Shown here piece after piece: positions 33,702 through 46,775 of a stretch of DNA of 64,000 nt (position 1 is the first letter of the stretch; each line of letters opens with the position of its first letter). This DNA comes from Kitagawia praeruptora (lineage: Eukaryota; Streptophyta; Magnoliopsida; Apiales; Apiaceae). The stretch covers positions 61,461,501 through 61,525,500 of the forward strand of contig CM075353.1 of the NCBI GenBank assembly GCA_037693485.1, read 5' to 3'. The notes under the pieces were generated by a model that saw nothing but the letters and a program-made list of their open reading frames with translations, made no database searches and was not told the DNA's origin. Position numbers and translations under genes: made by a program.

Positions 33702-36700
33702 TGTAACCCAGAAACAAGAATCAACTCCTTACTACTAGTATAACTTCGTTGAGAAGTACACCAGCAACTAATACTATTTTACACAAAGTAACATATATAT
33801 TACACATCAATATACTTACATATAACTTACTCCAGCTATAAACTTTCTAGATCATATCGTCTTCATAAGGGCACACTGCTTGCTTCATTTAAGCCATGCA
33901 GATAACCTCGTCCGGCTACCTTCCACTGAAAAGTTAATATTTGAAAACAAGCAAGTATGAGCGAAAGAATTGCTCAGCAAGTTATTACTAGAGTTTAACA
34001 AAATATCCCATCAGATGCATGGGTTTCCAACATTCAACCGATACCTAATATCATTTACCTAATATCATTCTTGAACATTTATAACCACGAAATTCTATAG
34101 GGAAAGTATAATGTTTGAAAATAATATCAACTGAACAATGTACCAATATAATATAAAAGATGTCGTTACAAGGTAATTAAATAGCCACATCTTGTTTGTG
34201 CAGTAATACACCAACATAAGCTTGCTGGTTATTCAATATGAAATCACTTACTTATTGATAATATAATATCAATCTCTCTTCCAATATTATAATATCAGTT
34301 TCTCTGCTATAACAAGATAATATAAATACTTGAACAAATCTCTCACTATCATCTTCTCATTTCCTTCTTATGCAACAATTATATATTTTAATATAAAAAT
34401 CAGTTTCTCTTCATCTGTAACAATAATTCCATCATTTCATATCATTTTTCTGTTTTCAGTATAGAAATCTGAAAACCATTCTCAATTCTTTCTTTTAATC
34501 TTTTGGGGATATCTGCTGGCGCCAGATACGTAGGACGATGATCAGTCTCCTGACCGTATCCACTCTCTGTTTACTACTAGTAGAAGGGATGATCCCTACC
34601 TGGTAATCAACCCTGGAGGAAGGCCACCTGCTAACATCCTCCTGGAGGAAGGCCACCTGCTAACATCCTCCCTTGGCATCTTCGTGCCGTAATAAAATAA
34701 TGAATGCTGGACTGTGTCGCACACAGCCCTGACACAGCCTCTTACGCAAGTTTTATTGCAATCCCCTTTTTTCAAATCATTTTACCATTATCAATACCAT
34801 TTCACATTTTTCCACTTTTCCGTTTCTATTTGCATTTCCATTCACATATATCATTTTCATTTCCATTTCCATTTCACCTTTCCACATTTCACATTTCTGT
34901 TTCACCTTTCCATTTTCATATCCGTATTATAATCATTTGAAAACATTTATACAGGTATATCAATTCAAGACATACATTCATTTCACTATGAAATTCCCTA
35001 AACAATCTTTAACAATATATAATCACCCTTAGGACACTTAGAATATCTAAAGAATAACTATTCAATAATCCCTTTTAAATGAATATTATAATTAATATTC
35101 ATTGAATTAAATAACCATTAAAATAACATTTATCAATATCATTCCAGACATTTTTAACCAAAAATGTCTCATTTATATCCATCGAAACATCTTTATTATT
35201 ATTCCGGAACAAAGCGATTTTAAGAAAACATTTTAAAAATAATATTCATCTAATTAAATAAATTTAATTAGACGAATAAGGTTTATTTAATTAGTAGATG
35301 CTTCGAGAGGTATCTAATAATTAAATAAACACTAGTTTATTGGTGATGTTGCCATTAGGTTAATTATTGCGAAATTCTTTCTAAAAACTTTGTCCGGGTT
35401 TTCGAAAATATACCTCTCAAGATAATCCCTTTCACTTTTCCATTCATATACCAATACCTTTAAAATACACCAACTAAAATACTTTACATGTAAGTCCCTT
35501 TTAAGAAAATCTGTAGACATCAACCCTTGTCCCCTTATATAACAAAATATTTATTAATAACGTCTGAAAGAGTTTAGAACTCAAATATCCTCAATTTACA
35601 CATAACTGTAATATTATAACATAACTTTAGATAACAACTGATACCATAATATCATAAAAATAACCATAATAACAACTGATACCATTTCTTCCCATATCAC
35701 TTTACTCCTTATAGTATATCACTCTCTCCATATCACATATATTACCCGTCAAACCATTTTACTTAAAAGTAAACAATTTATCCAAATAAAGATAGAAGAA
35801 ATCTTGTAAATATGGACTGAAGTCTTATTTCACACATTTCATATATTTCAAAATAAATATACTCTGAACGATAGAGTATGTATAAATAAACTTGCCTCTG
35901 GTCCTTAGCACCAGACAGAACAGCGCGAATAAATCCTTGGCGTTTCGCCCAAGTAGTTCCATGAACTTTACACGACGCCTCGATCCTTCCTTTTTGATAC
36001 ACGTTGCTCCACTTGATCACGCCCTACTGGTACTGTAATTGTTACGGGTACGTGTCAGTCCAACCTCGTATCTCGAGTAGACACAACTCAGAACTACAAC
36101 TAAGTCACATAAAGTCAAACTATAGGTGTCTTCCCTATAGTTGATTACTCTAATACCACTTAATGCACATAAAACATTTAGTAATAGCAAACAACACGGA
36201 AAGAGTCCCCTTATATAAAGTGAACATTTCCTAGTACCAACATATCATAATCCTATACCACCATTTAGTCAACTTCACTTAACCTATACATTTATAATAC
36301 CATTGACCTTCTACGACAAAACTTGATTAATAGTTAATCCTCAAAACACAATTAATCCTCGAAACACATAAATCCTTGAATTAAATCACTTAGCACATAA
36401 ATCCTCGAGACGACAATTAACCCTCAAAATAATTTACTTAACACATATTCACATAAACAATTAACATCCACTCCATGCCTCTAGACCACTGAAAATTAAT
36501 AAATTAAATATATTTAATCGCGGGGGATTTTTAGAAAATTTCGGCATGAGATATTCGTAAATAGGACTATTCCCCTGTTTTTCAATTCACAATCTAAACT
36601 CTATATACAACATTAAAATAAAACTTGTAGTAAACAATTATGAAAATGAACTGACAGTCTATCCTTGATATTTAACATTTTAACACTATACAACCGAAAA

Positions 36701-38375
36701 ATAAATTCTTAGTACAAGAAAAATTTTCGAAATAACCTTTTTGTAAACTGAACTATCCCGGGGTCACAGCCCCTCCATACCAATCACAAACAATTCAAAT
36801 ATCAACCAATCAATACAATATCCACCACCAACAACAATATTTATCTAAAATTCTTAAAAGTACTAATACTACTTTTCGAAATAAATTATAATTAACCACT
36901 AAAATCTCCAAATTAAATCTAATATCGAATATTCTTCTAATATAAATTTCTTTGAAATTTAATCGTAATTAATCTAAAACGGAATTTAAATAAATTAAAT
37001 CCGTAATAATTTATACCATTTCGGTGTTGAATTAACGCACCGGAACACAGCTTGTCACAAAAACTTCCGGGAAGTCAACCCATCTCTCTCTCTCCCTTCC
37101 CTCTCTCTCTCTCCCTTCCCTCTCTCTCTCTCTCAGCAATCTCTCGGCTCTCTCTTGAACATCACCTGCACCACCACTCTGTCACAGTCCACACACGACA
37201 CCACCTAAACACACACACACACACACTCGGCACTTACACACGCACAGTACCGCGCACACATAACACACAAACATCCCACGCGCAACACACAAAATCCACA
37301 GATTCTTCCCCTTTTACCTCTCTTCGTTCAACACCATCAACACCACCACGTCGCAGCAACAACCCCCTCTTCTTCCCCTCTGCCATTCTCTCTCCCTGCG
37401 CGCAACCTTCCTCCACCTCCACCGCGCAACACAGCCTTCTCCTTCCCCGTTTTTCATCTCCTTCCATCACAACACACACACCCCACACGAGTATATACAC
37501 ACACATATGCGTATATATAAATAAACTAACCCAATTGATTCAATCCCCAAAACCCCCAATTTGAATATAAACCCTAATTTCTCCCTTTTCCCCAATTCTC
37601 TTTTCTCTCTCCCCGTATCTCTATTTTCACTCGGCTGTGTTGTGTTTGTGTTTTGGGTGAATTGGGCTTGGCCCAATCTTATATCACTACTAACACTTAA
37701 CTCCGAGCCCAAATAAAACACTACTTATTCGTTTTTAAAACTAATAAACTTTTTTTTTACAAATCGAAATTAAATAGAAAATTGGGAAAATTAAACTTTT
37801 CATTTTTAAAATAAAGAATATAAAATTATGAGTACGCACATATTTTTAAAATATTTTTAGGATAAAAAATGAATAAAATACGAATTTTGCAAGTTTTGAT
37901 CCTTTAAATACAATAAAACTCTTAAAATCATTTTAAAATACCACAACTCCCAAATTAATCCACCCAACAATTTTAAAAACTTAATAAATAAATAAAGATA
38001 ATATTTCAAAAGATTTCATGATTTTTAATTTCTCCGATAATTTTATAAAATTAACAGAGGATCAAAATGCATGATTTAAATATATTTAAATCCTCAAAAA
38101 TATAAATAAAATATATCAGCCTTCACAGCTCACACAAATCATCATATAAACACATAAACACAACTTCACATACATTTCACCTTCCAACAATAATCACATA
38201 ATATAGTTCATAATTACACTGAACCAGACAATAATTAAATAATTCGCTTTTGAAATTCCTTGAACTGGAATAATGAACAATAAAATAAAATAAAAAATTT
38301 CCTCCTCATCTTAGGAAAACATTAATATTCTTAAAATAATACTAAAATCATTTTCTGAAAATTCGGGTTATTACA
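33702..38375 (-). mobile_element. Long chromovirus-like LTR (4.67 kb), probably solo
   Basis: The outer ends form an inverted pair TGTAACCC (33702) and GGGTTATTACA (38365-38375). On the minus strand it starts TGTAATAACCCGAATTTTCA, typical of Tekay/Del-like LTRs. Inside are a tandem 28-bp repeat (GGAGGAAGGCCACCTGCTAA, twice, at 34613-34668), a TTTCCATTTC-rich block (34750-34930), CT and CA microsatellites (37082-37228) and AT-rich DNA. No gag or pol sequence is attached. The flanks (gagaa and tttat) are not a target duplication, so one side has been rearranged. The ORF at 37052-37564 is a microsatellite artefact. Confidence 0.5.
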
Positions 38376-39576
38376 TTTATAACATAAGAAAGGAAACCCA
38401 TGCATCGCACGGGCATTGAAAGTTCGATTTTCGGCATCCTAATTATTAAAATAAATTATAAAAGAATATAATTAATGATAATTAGTCAATTGCTTTTTTA
38501 ATTAAAAATCGTGTAATTTTAATTGTAGATATTACCTTTTATAAATATCTAAAAGATCGTATCTTTTAATCAGTAATATTTTTTCTAATCAAAACACATT
38601 AACTTTTAATTTAAAACATAATATTTCAATAATTAATATATACCCAAAAATATCTCACCATATCTTCTAATCACTAAATAAATATAATAGAAATCCGTAT
38701 ACAACGAATAATGACCATTAGATTTTTAGTAAAAAAAATTAAAATCGTTAGATCTAATGAGTAGATATTAGATACAACAATACTAAAATTTGTTATATTG
38801 AGAAGTCTAAGATTCGATTCCCTTTTTATTTAAATATTACCCTTTATATATAAACAACTAAAAACATAAATCATACCATATTTTTTGATCATTAATATTT
38901 CTATCTAATTAAAACCATACTTTTCATTCATTAATATTTTCTTTCTAATTAAAACATGTTACCTTTTTTTATTTAAAACTAATCTTACAATCAATATTAT
39001 ATATATGAAAATATCACACCATATTTTCCACCATATTTTCCAATTATTAAAAAAAATATTAGAATCTGTATACGTTGTTTATAATAATGAAACATTAGTA
39101 TAATCCGTAAACATGAGTATATTAAATTATACTAAACTAAAATTAAAAAATTATTAAAAATAATGATGATATATAAACATAATTTTAATATTAAATAAAA
39201 TTTATAACATAAGAAAGGAAACTCGTGCATCGCACGGGCATTGAAAGCTCGATTTTCGGCATCCTAATTATTAAAATAAATATAAAATAATATAATTAAT
39301 GATAATTAGTCAATTGCTTTTTTAAATAAAAATCGTGTAATTTTAATTGATGATATTACCTTTTATAAATATCTAAAATATAGTATCTTTTAATCAGTAA
39401 TATTTTTTCTAATCAAAACACGTTAACTTCTAATTTAAAACATAATCTTTCAATAATTAATATGTACCCAAAAATATCTCACCATATCTTCTAATCACTA
39501 AAAAAATATAATAGAAATCCGTATATAACGAATAATGACCGTTAGATTTTTAGTAAAAAAACCAAAATCGTTAGAT
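38376..39576. repeat. Helitron-like AT-rich unit, copy 1 and start of copy 2
   Basis: Copy 1 begins TTTATAACATAAGAAAGG at 38376 and copy 2 at 39201, an offset of 825 bp. Both then read CATCGCACGGGCATTGAAAG and TTCGGCATCCTAATTATT and stay similar for at least 370 bp. The hairpin-like CCATGCATCGCACGGG resembles plant Helitron 3' ends. Copy 2 is broken at 39576 by a LINE-derived retroposon and resumes at 51656. No ORF. Confidence 0.6.
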
Positions 39577-39811
39577 TTTTTTTTTGATAAACAAAACAAT
39601 TATATTAAAAAAGGCCAAGCCTTAGGAGAAACATCCCAGAAACGAAATACACCACAAGAGCAACTGGACTTGACTTAAACTTCCTAGCCACTAAACATCA
39701 AAGGAGACAGAAATTAAAATAAAACAAAACAAGGAAACCCACTGAGAAGCAGAGAACGTTGGGCCCATACACTGAAACGTAATCAAAAGAAAACACAACC
39801 ATAAACTAGAC

Positions 39812-40084
39812 TCATTTTGCATTTGACCAATCTTCTAACATAGCCAACTGTAGGAGAAGTTCATCCACTTCCATAGGTTCCATCTGCTCGAAGCCATCTT
39901 TGTCAGACTCCTGTGCCTTAGTCTCAATGTTTATGCCAATATTCACAGATTTTTGTTTCTGAACCTTTGTTAAAAGTACCTCGAGATCCCCCGACACTGC
40001 ACTGTGAAGAATATCCTTAATGTACACCCCATCAAACACTTCCTCCTCCATGTCGATCTCTGCCTTTCCAAAAGACGACGAAAT
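39812..40084 (-). pseudogene. LINE-like ORF1 C-terminal half
   Basis: Frame continues from 50893 on the minus strand: SSFGKAEIDMEEEVFDGVYI to the stop at 39812, ending LLLQLAMLEDWSNAK. The segment is acidic and of low similarity to anything I know. It is the part after the insertion point of element B. The stop is followed by the LINE-like 3' UTR. Confidence 0.5.
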
Positions 40085-40720
40085 TGATAACTCTGAAACT
40101 TGATAGGGTACTTCCTCGCCGACTCCTGCCTCGGAAGTGGTATAGCTGAGGTGGGGTGTCTTCAAAACAACACTGGAGGGGGGGTTTGGCCCCGAGGTGC
40201 CTCCGGCATGAGAATGAGAGTTGGCTTTGGAAGATAATAATCAAGTAGAGTATCACAATAGTAATAAATGTGTGTAGGTGTGTAATAATGTCTAACCCCT
40301 AAACCCTACATTCTAGGGGTATTTATAGCCCTAGGGTTAGGATTTAGGGGTCTGTTACCTTTACTCCCAGCCGTCGGATCCGGGGGACAAGATGCTGAAC
40401 TCCCGGGATGTAAGACACGTGTCCTTAATTGTGGGGACCGTCGACTGGAGTGTGGCAGTGTTGTTGAGTACATGATTTGACACATGTTGTCGTTTGGACT
40501 TTAATGCTGGTCAGCGCCACGTGTGGGGGTATCGGCCGAGCTGGGCTGCCACGTGTCCCAGGTATCATCACTTTGAGGTCCATTAATCCGGGGTCGGGGC
40601 TCCGGGCCCGGGGTCCGCTGGCTGGGGCTGGATTGCTCTCATTCTCATAAGTTGGATTATTTGTTATTTTTGGGCCTAAGGTTGGGCCTAATTGGGCCTG
40701 GGCTATTTTCTAGCCTATCA
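40085..40720 (-). repeat. Element B 3' LTR
   Basis: 636 bp, minus strand TGATAGGCTAGAAAATAGCC to GAGTTATCA. A TATA box (minus GGCTATAAATACCCC) lies at 40315-40330. CACGTG boxes occur at 40431, 40519 and 40551. Bordered inside by the tract GGGGGGCAAA (minus, 40721-40730). Confidence 0.95.
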
Positions 40721-40784
40721 TTTGCCCCCCACTCCCTTATGCGGATTCTCCGGATGAGGGAGTAGCTTAGGATTTGCTGCCTGC

Positions 40785-40970
40785 TTGAAGAATTTTTTGC
40801 TTTGGTTGCTCCCCAGGACCGGGGTGTATGCTGGGGTACGCATCCCGGGGCTGATGGTTTCGTAACTTGAAGCTTCGGTGCCTTGAAGAGAGATTTTGCT
40901 TTGATTGCCCCCCCAGGTCCGGGGTGTGCACTGAGGTACATACGCCCGGGGCTAATGGTTTGGAGTCTGG
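40785..40970. repeat. Two-copy repeat beside element B PPT
   Basis: Two copies of about 97 bp share TTTTGCTTTG.TTGC, CCCCAGG.CCGGGGTGT and CCCGGGGCT.ATGGTTT. They hold the same place as the two-copy repeat in element A (21968-22125). Confidence 0.7.
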
Positions 40971-41094
40971 GTGTGTATGCACAAATATACATATTCGCAA
41001 ATATGTATATTGCATATGTAAATATTCTGCATATGTGCATTTTTTTTTTTTTTTGAAAACAGCTGTCACCCACTATCTCCGGGTTTTGGAGATA

Positions 41095-41432
41095 GTGGGC
41101 CGAAACTTTGGGCCGCCACGTGTCTTTGGCGGTTGAGATTCAGGGTTTGCCTATAAATAGTGGCCGTCTTCCCCACTTTTGTCTTTTACAAGTTTCTGAT
41201 TTGCTGCCGTTATTCTGCTTCTCTGAGGACTTAATCTCCGGGCTATCGTTGCTTCAGTTTTTCTTGCTTTCTCCATTCCGGCTTCTTTACTCTTTGTAAG
41301 TCTTCTCTATCCGGACTTTTGTCAATTTTACCGTTTTTATTTTCCGGGGTTCTGGTACTCCTATAGGTAGTTTGCCCTTTTGTAGCTCCTTATTATCGTT
41401 TTCTTATTGTGTTGGGTAGGTAGTGTACTTGT
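41095..41432 (+). promoter_or_regulatory. Promoter and spliced leader of element B antisense gene
   Basis: A CACGTG box at 41117-41122, then GCCTATAAATAGTGG with the TATA box at 41151-41158. In the leader a donor (TTTGTAAGTC, near 41295) and an acceptor (TTGTGTTGGGTAG, near 41418) frame a probable 5' UTR intron. The ORF starts at 41433. The layout is the same as in element A. Confidence 0.6.
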
Positions 41433-43644
41433 ATGGTTAAGCGACGTGTTACTGCTAACCGAGTGCTAACCCCTTTTTCCGAGCCCAGTACTTCTGCTAG
41501 TGTTAGCTCTTCAGATAGTAGCATAGATTGGATGGACGTAGAGTGGTGTATAATGGGGAAGAAGAAAAGTAGCCTGCCCGTACTTACTAATATCGCAACC
41601 AAGGACATGGGCCCGGGGTATAGCCTCAGTGAGCCAGATGGTAGTTGGAGTCATAGTAAATATTATTTTGTTAAGAAGGACCTCGGGATTCCCCAAGCCT
41701 ATTTCTTTAGGGATCTCAGCGTAGAATTTTCCCAAAATCCTGATGTGGCGGATATGACGGAGTATAATAAAGCTTTCCTGGATTCTAAGTTCGGGGATAA
41801 GCCAGGTTCCGGGATGGACGTTGGTCTGTTCCGAAGTAAGTATGTAAAGGAGCCGGTCGATTGGGATCCCATTTTCCGGGCCACATTTCATTTGGATAAC
41901 GATGTAGAGTGGAGATGGCCGGAGCCCGGCGAAAAGATTTATCACAGACCGGAGGGCGGTTGGGTCGGAGTGTGGTTGGAGCATCTGAGGTCGGGGTACG
42001 GGCCTAGGTGTCACCAATTTGTTAAATCTTTATGCTTGTTCGAGTATAGGATTCCTATCACCCAGTTGACCCCGAACGCGGTGAAGTGGATTTCTTATTT
42101 TCTTGGTTGTTGTGAGAAAGCTGGGGTGCTGCCCACTTTTAAACTTTTTCACCATGTCTTTCAATTGGTGCACTCCAACAACGTACCCATGTTCGAGTTT
42201 AGGTTCCGGGGTAAAGCATGTGGGTATCCCTCCTCGGCGTCAAAGCCTCTTGTTATGCTCCCCACTTTAAAGGGTTAGAACGGGGAGTTTGCCTTCCTCC
42301 AGGGCGTTGACATCCGGTTCATGCCCACCTTTAAGGAGGAGCCTAGTGCCATGAACTTTGAGGTGTTCGATCTTCAAGATGCGGCAATGGACCGGGTTCA
42401 CGCTTTCTGCCGAGGTCTTGGGAGGCAAGTGACTCGGGACGATCTTATGAGTCATGAATATCTTTTTGGGATAGGATGTAAGTTCGGGTTATATCTTGCT
42501 TTTAATTTTGCTCTTAATGTTTCCTTTACTCCGGACTAATGTTTTACTTTCATGATTTCAGGCCTTCCCGGATACAGCCCGGAGTTTGAAAGGATTGTGC
42601 AGATGAGCAAAGCAAGCAAAGCTCTTGGTGCTGCTCTCCGGGGTATTGGTCACGTTCGTGACAATACCAAGGCTCCCGGAGATACTAGCGGCTCCCAAGC
42701 CAATCAAGAGGGGGCTTCTGAGAATTGGGCGGCGCGCCCCGAGCTTGCGGACCCGGAGACCGGGGTTGAAGATTCTAGCCTGGTAGCGAGGAAAAGACCG
42801 AGGGTGACCTCGGCTCAGACTGAGCTATTTGGGACTATGCTCTCCGACTGCGAGATTGTGCAGGAGGGTTCGGTTGCCGGTGGCCCGAAGAGGGAAAACT
42901 TTCGTCCTCATGAGCCGGCCCTCGTGTCTCCGAAGGAAAGAAATTTCATTGGCTTCCTAGCTGACCTTCCCAGCAATTCGGAGTGGGAAGAGATGAGCAA
43001 ATCTACCTCCACCGAGTTGCTACAGGAGATGATGGGGGTCTTCGGCCAGGTATATGCTTCCCTGGTCTCTTTCTGTCTTTGCTTATTGATTCTGGATTTT
43101 CTAACTTTCATTTCTACCTTCGCAGCTTGGGGTCCGGGTTGCTGGAGCTGCTGCTAAGGCATGTAGGGAGTTGAAGGAGGCCCAAGTTACTTTGAGCTCA
43201 GCCTGGGAGAAAGATAAAGAAATTGCTGATCTGAAGCAGCAACTTGAGGAGCTGAAGGAGCGAACGGATGCCCGGATCGAGAAGTTCAAGGGTGGAATCA
43301 AGCAAGCAGTCGACGAGAGGGACGCAGCCAAGGCTAAGCTGGCTGATTATAAGGCGGAGGTGAAGAGGCTCCGGGATGAGCTGAAGGCCAAGAAGCCCGA
43401 GGAGCAAGTAATTGCTGAGTTTCGGGGGTCGGAAGCCTATGATGATGATCTGGCACTCGTGGCTTCGAAAAAGATCCACCGCTGTTGGGTGATCTTCGAA
43501 AAGATGATCAAGACCGATCCCCCGACTGCTACCTGGGAGAACTTCATCACTGAGTACCTTGTTGCCGAGGATGCATTGGCCCGGGGTGAAGGCGAACCTG
43601 TTCCTTACAAAGCTCCCAACTCCTCCCCTCCTCCTAAAGAATGA
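41433..43644 (+). pseudogene. Antisense spliced gene of element B (plant gypsy 'transposase'-type domain), one stop
   Basis: Exons 41433-42477, 42562-43049 and 43126-43644 join with consistent GT-AG sites and reading frame. Exon 1 holds a serine-rich N-terminus and the conserved domain (WRWPEPGEKIYHRPEGGWVG, WLEHLRSGYGPRCHQFVK, LTPNAVKWISYFLGCC, VLPTFKLFHHVF). Exon 3 encodes a coiled coil (DLKQQLEELKERTDARIEKF, EVKRLRDELKAK) and ends PNSSPPPKE. A single TAG at 42276-42278 replaces the tryptophan found in A (LKGWH). Total length is about 680 residues. The role is unknown; the gene is antisense to gag-pol and could affect it by transcription or by its product. Confidence 0.8.
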
Positions 43645-43929
43645 TTTCTTCCAGAAGAGTGCCTCTGCAGACTGGCTGCGTCCAGAGTCCGGGCTATGCC
43701 CATGTAATCTTTTAATCCTCTAAAAAACTCGCTGTATAACTTTAAATTTTGTTGTTGTATTGCTGTAACTTTATAACTACCGGGTGTTTCGGGCTGTTGG
43801 TCAGCCCGGCCCGTTTCTTTGTTTATGGGTCTTCCTTGTTTTTCATTCGCAAGTTTAATTTTCCCCATGCTCCTTTGCTGTTGTTTGTATTGCCCTCCAC
43901 TCTTTAATTCGGGTATCCCGGATTGGGGA

Positions 43930-44290
43930 GTAGTGGTTTGTCCTCGGGCCAAAGCATTGTTAAGGTCCCGGGCTTGTGCCTACTTGGAAAGGATGAAAAC
44001 TTTTCCAAGTATGAATTTGGATGCCTATGGCTTCCCGGGCAGAAGCATTGCTAAGGTCCCGGGCTTGGGCCTACTTGGAAAGGATGAAAACTTTTCCAAG
44101 TAGGAACTTTGGATGCCTTTGGCTTCCCGGGCCGAAGCATTGCTAAGGTCCCGGGCTTGTGCCTACTTGGAAAGGATGAAAACTTTTCCAAGCAGGAATT
44201 TGGATGCCTATGGCTTCCCGGGCCGAAGCATTGCTAAGGTCCCGGGCTTGGGCCTACTTGGAAAGAATGAAAACTTTTCCAAGCAGGAAT
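43930..44290. repeat. 91-bp minisatellite in element B (4 units)
   Basis: The anchor AAGCATTG occurs at 43952, 44043, 44135 and 44226 (period 91-92 bp). Each unit contains TAAGGTCCCGGGCTTG, GCCTACTTGGAAAG and GAAAACTTTTCCAAG, the latter forming a hairpin. The position matches the 108-bp array of element A but the sequence is different. Confidence 0.9.
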
Positions 44291-44424
44291 TTTGGTACTA
44301 ATTGTAGGATTGAAATACCAGGTGAGGAATAGAGCTCTTTTTCATTGATAATAAAATGATTACATGATTTTCAATTATAATTCAAAAAAAAAAATGCCCA
44401 TGTACGAGCTGGAGCTATCTTCCT

Positions 44425-46775
44425 TTACTGGTAGTACTTTCTTAGCCTGAGGCCGTGCCAGGTGTTGGGGACCTCAGTGTTGTCCATGTGGCTGAGCTTA
44501 TATGTTCCGGGACGGAGTACCTCTTTGATTCTGTAAGGACCTTCCCACTTAGGCATAAGTTTTCCTGTGTTAGTGGGGTCTGATGCCTCGGTGTCCCGGA
44601 GCACTAGGTCCCCGATTTGGAAGTTTTTGACCCTTGATTTCTTTCCGAAGTATTCTCTTGTTTTTTCTTTGTATTTCTCCATTCTTTGAACTGCTTTGTC
44701 CCGGACCTCATCAACTAGTTCCAGATTAGCTCGTAGCCCTTCTTCATTTGCAATTTCATCAAAGTTGATTGCTCTGTGGGAAGGAGAACCCACTTCAATT
44801 GGCAACATTGCTTCGGTTCCATATGCTAGTTTGAACGGGGTTTCCCCTGTTCCGGACCTCGGACTAGTTCTATATGCCCACAACACATGTGGTAGTTCTT
44901 CGGGCCACTTGTTCTTGCTTTCCTTCAGCCTTTTCTCAATTCCCCTTAGCAGAATTCTGTTTGTTACTTCCACTTGCCCGTTGCCCTAGGGATAGGCTAC
45001 TGAAGATTTCTTGTGTTTGATTCCCCTTTCCTTCAAGTAATTTTCAAAGTCTGAGCCGATGAACTCTGGGCCATTATCTGAGATCAGGACCCTTGGTAGG
45101 CCGAACCGCATTAATATGTTATCCATGAACTTGATGCAATCTTGTTGATTTATGGTCCTCATTGCCTTTGCTTCGGCCCACTTAGTCATGTAGTCAATTG
45201 CTACGAGGAGGTATCTCAGATCGCCCTTAGCCCGGGGGAAGGGCCCTACTATGTCGATGCCCCATACAGCAAAGGGGATAGGTGACAGGACTGAATAGGG
45301 CAGGACCGGGCTTTGCCTTGGTACATTGCTGAACAGTTGACAGTTTCTACACTTCTTGACAAATTCTACTGCATCTGAGTGGATTCTTGGCCAGTAGTAA
45401 CCTTGCCTTATGATTTTGTATGCAAGTGCCTTTGCGGACATATGGTCCCCACAAATCCCTTCGTGTACCTCTTGTAAACAATAACTGGCTTCCTCCGGGC
45501 CTACACACTTCAATGTTGGAGATGAGAAAGTTCGGCGATAGAGTTGGTTGCCTTCTATGAAGTATTTCGAAGCCTTGTTTTTCAATCTTCTGGCCTCGTT
45601 CTTATCTTCGGGCAACTCTCCCTTCTCTAAGTAGAGGGTGAAAGGGGTCATCCAGTTCGGGGTATCCTCTATCTCCATTACCTCTTCTTGATCGATTGCC
45701 GGGGTTCCCAATTCTTCAAAGTAGACCGAACTGTCTAGCTCGGCTGAGTTCTGAACTAGCTTGGATAACTCATCAGCTTCGGAGTTTTCTTCTCTGTTGA
45801 TTTGGTTGATTTGGTACTCCGGAATGATGGCTAAGTAGCTTTTCACAAGTGCTTGGTATTGGGCTAGTTTGGGATCTTTGGCCACATATTCGCCCTTGGT
45901 TTGCCGTACCACGATCTGGGAATCACTATGGATGCTCAGACTGTGGATTTTCAGAGTTCGTGCCAACCTTAGCCCGGCAAGGAGAGCCTCATATTCAGCT
46001 TGATTGTTTGTTGCTTGAAATTTGAAGGTGATTGCTTGTCTGATCTGGAAGCCTTCCGGGCTTTTCATGATGATACCAGCCCCGGACCTTTCTGCTGTAG
46101 AGGATCCGTCTACGTGAAGTGTCCATGACTCTGGGTTTTGGTCCGGGGTTTTCACAAGTTCAGTTGCTATGGGAAGTTGCTGTGGTTCTGGGAAGGAGCA
46201 CTCTACTATGAAGTCGGCCAGAGCCTGTGCTTTGATGGCTGTCCGGGGTATAAAAGTTAAGTGAAATTGGCTTAACTCGATTGCCCAATTTATCAATCTT
46301 CCTGATGCGTCCGGCTTGTGGATTATTCGTCTTAGTGGCTGATCTGTTGTAACCTTGATTTCTCTACCCTGGAAGTAGTGTCTGAGTTTTCTTGAAGCTG
46401 TGATTAAGGCAAAGGCAAACTTCTCCAGATTGGGATATCTGGTTTCCGCGTCTTTTAGTACTTGGCTCACATAATATACCGGTTTCTGAGTCCCACCTTC
46501 TTCCCGGACCAAAGCAGCTGCTACGGCTAACGGTCCGGCGGAGAGGTAGAGAAACAAAGGTTCTCCAGGCTCGGGCTTTGTTAACAGAGGTGGTGATGAG
46601 AGGTATTCCTTGATTGTGTCTAGGGAGGCTTGGCACTCCGGACCCCACGCGACTTCTTTTTTGTTGCTTGCTCCCTTGAGCAAGTTGAAGAAAGGCAAAC
46701 ATTTTTCTGCTAGTTTGGAGATAAACCTTCGCAAGGCTGCCAATGACCCGGCTAATTTTTGGATGTCCTTCTGGG
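44425..46775 (-). pseudogene. Element B RNase H, archaeal-type RNase H and integrase
   Basis: After a frameshift near 46775 the frame 46743-44986 covers RNase H (FALITASRKLRHYFQGREIK), archaeal-type RNase H (WTLHVDGSSTAERSGAGIIM, NNQAEYEALLAGLRLA, SDSQIVV) and integrase (CRNCQLF, GIDIVGPFP, SDNGPEF). A TAG at 44986-44988 stands where A has CAA (YPQGNGQ). The frame then continues to the C-terminus (TWHGLRLRKYYQ) at 44425. All catalytic residues remain. Confidence 0.88.

Noticed and set aside
37052..37564. 170-codon plus-strand ORF rich in S, L, H and T
   Set aside because: It is a translation of CT and CA microsatellites in a long LTR, with no domain.
40657..41136. ORFs across the element B PPT region
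   Set aside because: They span the LTR border and a two-copy repeat with no domain; the real gene starts at 41433.
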